This document shows positions 60,404 to 64,000 of a DNA stretch of 64,000 nucleotides, one piece after another. The DNA comes from Rhizosaccharibacter radicis (GTDB lineage: Bacteria; Pseudomonadota; Alphaproteobacteria; Acetobacterales; Acetobacteraceae), in NCBI GenBank assembly GCA_024508355.1, contig JAMZEJ010000008.1, positions 1 to 64,000 on the forward strand. Direction: 5' to 3'. Within the stretch, counting starts at the first letter, position 1. Each line of letters starts with the position of its first letter. The notes beneath the pieces were generated by a model, which did no database searches, was not told where the DNA came from, and saw nothing but the letters and a program-made list of their open reading frames with translations. Position numbers and translations under genes: made by a program.

Positions 60404-63178
60404 TCAGAACGCGGCGCCGACGGTGAAGGTGATGGAGGCGGGCTGGCCGGGCAGCCCGTCGTTGAAGGCGGGCGAGCAGCCATAGTTGCTGCGCGCCTGG
60501 CCGGCGAACGGCCCGCTGCTGAACTTGCCGCAGCTCGCCGGCGAGATCTGATTGAAGAAGTACTGGAAGTAGCGCTGGTCGAAGAGGTTGATCACGTTCA
60601 GGTCGAAATCCAGCCGCTTCAACGGCCCGAAGTTCCGGATCGGCAGCTTGTAGTTCATGTCGAGATTGAAGATGGCGAACGGCGAGATGCTGCCGTTCGG
60701 GCTGGTGAGCGTGTTGCCGGCGGTGACGTTGTAGTACTCGTAGGTGCCGAAGGGTGCCACACCCGGCAGCGGGCCGAGATTGGTGAAGCCGTCCACGTCG
60801 TAGGTGGTATGCTGCTTGCCCGTGTACTGGCCCTCGAAGCGCACGTTCAGCTCGTCGTTGCGCAGCGCGACGTTGTGCCGGTTGTAGTCGACCCCGAACG
60901 TCGCCACCCAGTCGGGCACGCCGCTGATCGGCGTTCCGCGGATGCCGAGGCCGAACTGGTCGCCCTGCACCGTCACGGATTCGAGCGATGTCTTCAGATA
61001 CTTGGCGAGCGTGTGCGACACGTTGCCGAAGACCTGCCAGTTCTGGTCCACCTGGTAGATCGCGGACGCCTCGAAGCCCTTGAACTCGCGCTGGCCGTCG
61101 TTGGTGTAGATCTCCGAGCCGGCGAACGGTCCCGACTGGTAGTCGAAGAAGCCGAAATCGCGTTCGACGTGCTGGTAGAACCAGTCCAGCGACAGCGTGA
61201 GGTTGCGTCGGTTGTACTTGATGCCCGCCTCGTACATGTGGACGATCGACGCGTTCGGCGGTCCTGAGCCCGGCACCGAGTTCGGGCCGTAATCGCCGAT
61301 CGGCGCGAACAGCGACGAGGTGGCGGCGCTGCCATAGATCGTGACGCCCCGCAGCGCGGGCGCGATGTGATCCAGGTCATAGGCGATGTTGAGGAACGGC
61401 AGCCAGGTGCGGTCCCATTTGTGCGCCTTGTAGGAGCCGTAGTTGCAGCTCGTGCCGGCGCCGGCCGGACCGAACTCCTGGCAGTAGGGCGAGGCCAGCA
61501 GTGCTGCACTCGGGGTTCCATTGAGAATCTTCGAGCCCAGCAACGAGGAATCGCTCGTCTGCAGCGTCACGCCCGGCGTGATGTGCAGGGTGTTGTCGAG
61601 CAGGTCGATCTTGTCCTGCGCGTAGAGCTGGTAGATCGTGCGCTGCACGCCACCATCGAAGCCGGAGGTGAGGTTCTGCGCGGTGTGCGGAAATTCCGGA
61701 TCGCTGCCGAGCCAGACCTGTCCTGCATTGCCGCGTCCGGGATAGCCCGGCTCGGTTTCCTTCGCGATGAGGCCGCCAAGCTTGATCGTGTTGTCGATGC
61801 CCCATACCCGCGGCGGCGTGACGGTGACGCGTGGCTGCAGGCCGTACGTGTCGTTGTGCGCCTTGGAATACATCGAGTTGTAGCCGCAAGGGCTGGTCTC
61901 GCCTGCCGCCGCCCAGCGCGCCGTCACGTCCGCGGGGCAGTTGCGGGTCTGGTCCGGGTTGTACGGATAGGCCATCGGGTCGTAGTAGGTGTTGCCGTAG
62001 CCGTAGTTGCCTTGGGTTCCGAAGCCGGCCGGCGTGCGGTTGAACGGCGCCGCGCCGCCCACGGTGACCGAACCGGGATAATCGTTGATCCCGAAGATCT
62101 CGGGGTTGCCGTAGGTCTGGGTGTAGGTGTCCGAATACAGGTAGAAGCCGGTGAGCCCGGCGCTGACCAGATCGTTGATGTAGGTGTCGTTCTTCAGAAT
62201 CAGCGTGAAGTAGTCGTTGTTGGACCGCACGCGCTGATCGCTCGGGGCATAGTTGCTGAAGGTGCCGTATTTCTGGAGGTAGGGCAGCGGCAACGGTTCG
62301 GGCGTCGTCAGGCCGTTGCCGGTGTTGTAGATCACCGTCGCCTGGAACAGGGACAGCCCGTCCGCATAGGGCTTGTCGAACGCGAAATCCATGTTGTTGT
62401 AGCGGGCCGGCGTGTAGTCGATATAGCCGCTGGTCTGCAGGTTCGAGTATTTCAGCATCATCTTCGGCGCGTCGTTGCCGTGGCCGAGCCAGCCATCCAT
62501 GCGACCGCTATCGAGCTGGAAGCCCTCGTTCCAGGTTCCGAACGAACCCACGGAGCCGAACAGGTAGGCTTCCTCCTTGTTCTTGGGCCGGAGCGTCGAA
62601 TAGGCGACGGTGCCGCCGATGGTTCCGAAGGTGCTCTTGTCGGGGTAGGCGACCCCCGGGTAGATCGACACGCCGCTGATCTGGTCCAGATTGAAATGGC
62701 CGCCGAGGATTCCCTGCAGGTAGGAACCCGAGCCGCCGCTGAGCAGATCCTGCGTCGGCACGCCGTCCAGGGTGGACGCGATCTCCGAACCGCGGATGCC
62801 GCGGATGCTCACCACCGGCTCGTTGTTGCCGATGCCCTGCTGATAGACATACACCGCCGGCGCCGACCGCAGCAGGGTCGCCACCGAGCCCTGCACGCCC
62901 GTCTGGGCGATCTGCGCCGAGCCGAGCTCGGTGACGGCGCTGGGCGCGTTCTTCTCGCGCAGCAGCCGCCTGGCCGCCTTCACCGTGATGTCCTCGCTGT
63001 TGCCGGCCGTATTGCCGTTCTGGGTGTCCGGAGCCTGGTTCGCGGTGTTGGCCGGGATGCCGGGCGGCGGGGTGGTGGTCGGCGACTGGGCAATCGCTTG
63101 CCCCTTCCCCAGCGTCAGCACGAGCGCGGTGCTGCCCAGCAGCAGCGCCGGGAAGCGCATCGATCGTGGTTGCGACAT
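60404..63178 (-). CDS. TonB-dependent outer-membrane receptor, large
   Basis: A 924-residue receptor. Signal peptide (FPALLLGSTALVLTLGKGQA, cleavage near AIA), a Pro/Thr/Asn linker, a plug (about 70-195; AVTELGSAQIAQTGVQGSVA, VVSIRGIRGSEIASTLDGVP, SGVSIYPGVAYPDKSTFGTI) and a barrel of aromatic/Gly-rich strands with long loops, ending SITFTVGAAF. The barrel NVINLFDQRYFQYF and LTLSLDWFYQHVERDFGF are typical. AGGAG precedes the ATG by 10 bases. The gene lies 192 bases downstream of a purine nucleoside permease gene on the same strand, which suggests it imports purine nucleosides; that is inference. Confidence 0.92.
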   Translation of the reverse strand: MSQPRSMRFPALLLGSTALVLTLGKGQAIAQSPTTTPPPGIPANTANQAPDTQNGNTAGNSEDITVKAARRLLREKNAPSAVTELGSAQIAQTGVQGSVATLLRSAPAVYVYQQGIGNNEPVVSIRGIRGSEIASTLDGVPTQDLLSGGSGSYLQGILGGHFNLDQISGVSIYPGVAYPDKSTFGTIGGTVAYSTLRPKNKEEAYLFGSVGSFGTWNEGFQLDSGRMDGWLGHGNDAPKMMLKYSNLQTSGYIDYTPARYNNMDFAFDKPYADGLSLFQATVIYNTGNGLTTPEPLPLPYLQKYGTFSNYAPSDQRVRSNNDYFTLILKNDTYINDLVSAGLTGFYLYSDTYTQTYGNPEIFGINDYPGSVTVGGAAPFNRTPAGFGTQGNYGYGNTYYDPMAYPYNPDQTRNCPADVTARWAAAGETSPCGYNSMYSKAHNDTYGLQPRVTVTPPRVWGIDNTIKLGGLIAKETEPGYPGRGNAGQVWLGSDPEFPHTAQNLTSGFDGGVQRTIYQLYAQDKIDLLDNTLHITPGVTLQTSDSSLLGSKILNGTPSAALLASPYCQEFGPAGAGTSCNYGSYKAHKWDRTWLPFLNIAYDLDHIAPALRGVTIYGSAATSSLFAPIGDYGPNSVPGSGPPNASIVHMYEAGIKYNRRNLTLSLDWFYQHVERDFGFFDYQSGPFAGSEIYTNDGQREFKGFEASAIYQVDQNWQVFGNVSHTLAKYLKTSLESVTVQGDQFGLGIRGTPISGVPDWVATFGVDYNRHNVALRNDELNVRFEGQYTGKQHTTYDVDGFTNLGPLPGVAPFGTYEYYNVTAGNTLTSPNGSISPFAIFNLDMNYKLPIRNFGPLKRLDFDLNVINLFDQRYFQYFFNQISPASCGKFSSGPFAGQARSNYGCSPAFNDGLPGQPASITFTVGAAF

Positions 63179-63302
63179 GGCCGGCCATCTCCTGGTGGTG
63201 AAGACGACCTAGCAGGAGATGTGGTGTTTCATTTCTGATTCGTGTCGTTCCATGAACGGGCGTCTCGGTCCTGTGTCACAACGACCACACATCGTGCCCG
63301 AC

Positions 63303-63339
63303 CTGCCCACCGCACGGGCAGCGCCACGGCACCGGTGCC
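63303..63339. repeat. two GC-rich inverted repeats between permease and receptor genes
   Basis: CTGCCC/GGGCAG at 63303-63321 (7-base loop) and the self-complementary GGCACCGGTGCC at 63328-63339 lie in the 192-base gap. They could end transcription of the permease gene or act as a leader of the receptor gene. Confidence 0.33.
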
Positions 63340-63370
63340 CATATCGGCGCCAGGGCCTCCTGGCTGCGGG

Positions 63371-64000
63371 TCATGGCCGGCCAGGAATGGCATCGCGGTA
63401 GCGCGTCCAATGGGCCAGCAGCTCGCGGACCACCGGGGCCCCTACCCGCTCGTTGCTGTCGAACGCCAGCCGTTGCCCCGGCCCCTCGTCGCCGATCGAG
63501 GCAGTGACCGGCACGCCGGGCGGGGGCTCGGAGAAATTGCTGGCCGTCCGCAGCACCATGATCCGGTCCGGATCGACCAGCCCCTGGCGGCCGAAGGTGC
63601 GCATCACCTCCTGGTTGGTCTGCGATTCCATGTTGGTCATCACGAAGACCCCGCGCCCGCCGGTCCAGAGCCGCACCCAATCCTCCGCCCACCGCGTGCG
63701 CGGCTCGCCGTGCCAGTAGCGACGGCTGCCCAGGGTTTCGCCCATCAGCACGAAGGGCGGCCGCTGCGCCGCCGGGAAGCCGTTCCAGGCGGCCCGCGCG
63801 CGACGGATCGCGTCGTCGTCCGAGATGGGCACGTCCTTGGTGAGGTCGAATGCCCAGCGGGCCAGGCCAGCGTTCAACGGAAACGCCTTGCTGAGCTGCG
63901 ACAACTCGGTGACCGACCCGAAATGGTTGGGATCGCTCGGCAACCGGTTCGGGGCGTCGGCGCCGATCGCCCAGAGCCCGTAAGGCCAGCCGGCCGGCAC
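63371..64000 (-). CDS. purine nucleoside permease family protein, C-terminal part
   Basis: The last 209 residues of a protein cut by the window end. It matches the NUP (purine nucleoside permease) family, known from Candida and common in bacteria, which has a nucleoside-phosphorylase-like fold. Seen segments are GLWAIGADAPNRLPSDPNHF, FPLNAGLARWAFDLTKDVPI, PFVLMGETLGSRRYWHGEPR, ESQTNQEVMRTFGRQGLVDP and IMVLRTASNFSEPPPGV. Bacterial members often carry a signal peptide and sit in the periplasm, but the N-terminus is outside the window. It is followed by a TonB receptor gene, so the two may serve nucleoside uptake or salvage together. Confidence 0.8.
   Translation of the reverse strand: MPAGWPYGLWAIGADAPNRLPSDPNHFGSVTELSQLSKAFPLNAGLARWAFDLTKDVPISDDDAIRRARAAWNGFPAAQRPPFVLMGETLGSRRYWHGEPRTRWAEDWVRLWTGGRGVFVMTNMESQTNQEVMRTFGRQGLVDPDRIMVLRTASNFSEPPPGVPVTASIGDEGPGQRLAFDSNERVGAPVVRELLAHWTRYRDAIPGRP

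Overview
The window is very GC-rich, densely coding DNA with no rRNA, tRNA, CRISPR array, insertion sequence or phage gene that I could recognise. Its gene content points to an alphaproteobacterium of the acetic-acid-bacterium type (Acetobacteraceae). The strongest evidence is a membrane-bound PQQ glucose dehydrogenase directly followed by a complete pqqABCDE set, backed by a Tat-exported glucose-fructose-oxidoreductase-like protein, two TonB receptors and an Acetobacteraceae-like fatty acid synthesis cluster. I cannot name the genus. Strand use alternates in blocks of 1-6 genes. Many gene pairs overlap by 1-4 bases (ATGA, GTGA, TGATG), and GTG or TTG starts are common.

Layout. 0-4 kb (minus): sulfur transfer, with two different cysteine desulfurases, a [2Fe-2S] ferredoxin and the tRNA thiolase MnmA. 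4.3-6.3 kb (plus): alpha/beta hydrolase and TyrRS. 6.6-9 kb: divergent MFS exporter and AraC regulator. 9-14.7 kb (minus): gcd-pqqA-pqqB-pqqC-pqqD-pqqE. 14.9-22.3 kb (minus): a short-chain dehydrogenase, a small membrane protein, then a tightly overlapping five-gene unit: sensor with a cyclase-like domain, MlaE-like permease, a degraded ABC ATPase, an MCE protein and a repeat-rich lipoprotein. 22.6-26.4 kb (plus): MmcB, inositol monophosphatase-like, SYLF lipoprotein and two membrane proteins. 26.4-33 kb (minus): GFOR-like oxidoreductase, then mltG, fabF, acpP, fabG and fabD. 33-38 kb: methyltransferase, a frameshifted secreted protein, YdcF-like protein, a hidden small ORF, a second methyltransferase and a ProX-like protein. 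38.3-42.7 kb: mntH/mntR with a clear operator, and a TetR/SDR pair around a perfect palindrome. 42.9-49.3 kb: divergent flavin monooxygenase and TonB receptor, then an M13 peptidase. 49.3-54.5 kb: a tandem-repeat tract, DUF2254, a diiron protein and sucCD. 55.3-64 kb: bioB, a soluble globin-type chemoreceptor, a second flavin monooxygenase, a TonB receptor and the 3' part of a purine nucleoside permease.

How genes work together. gcd and pqqABCDE form a self-contained periplasmic glucose-oxidation module: enzyme, cofactor precursor peptide and the cofactor-making enzymes. fabD/fabG/acpP/fabF supply fatty acids for the envelope, which the Mla-like unit, MltG and possibly the acyl-ACP-desaturase-like diiron protein then shape. 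The most unusual locus is the 16.2-22.3 kb operon. It couples an envelope-lipid transporter to a Cache-GAF sensor, yet both the ATPase and the cyclase domain have lost residues needed for catalysis. Other points of interest are a frameshifted exported protein, a methyltransferase with a PqqD-like tail beside an overlooked small ORF, a TonB receptor paired with a nucleoside permease, and a 14-bp tandem repeat array.
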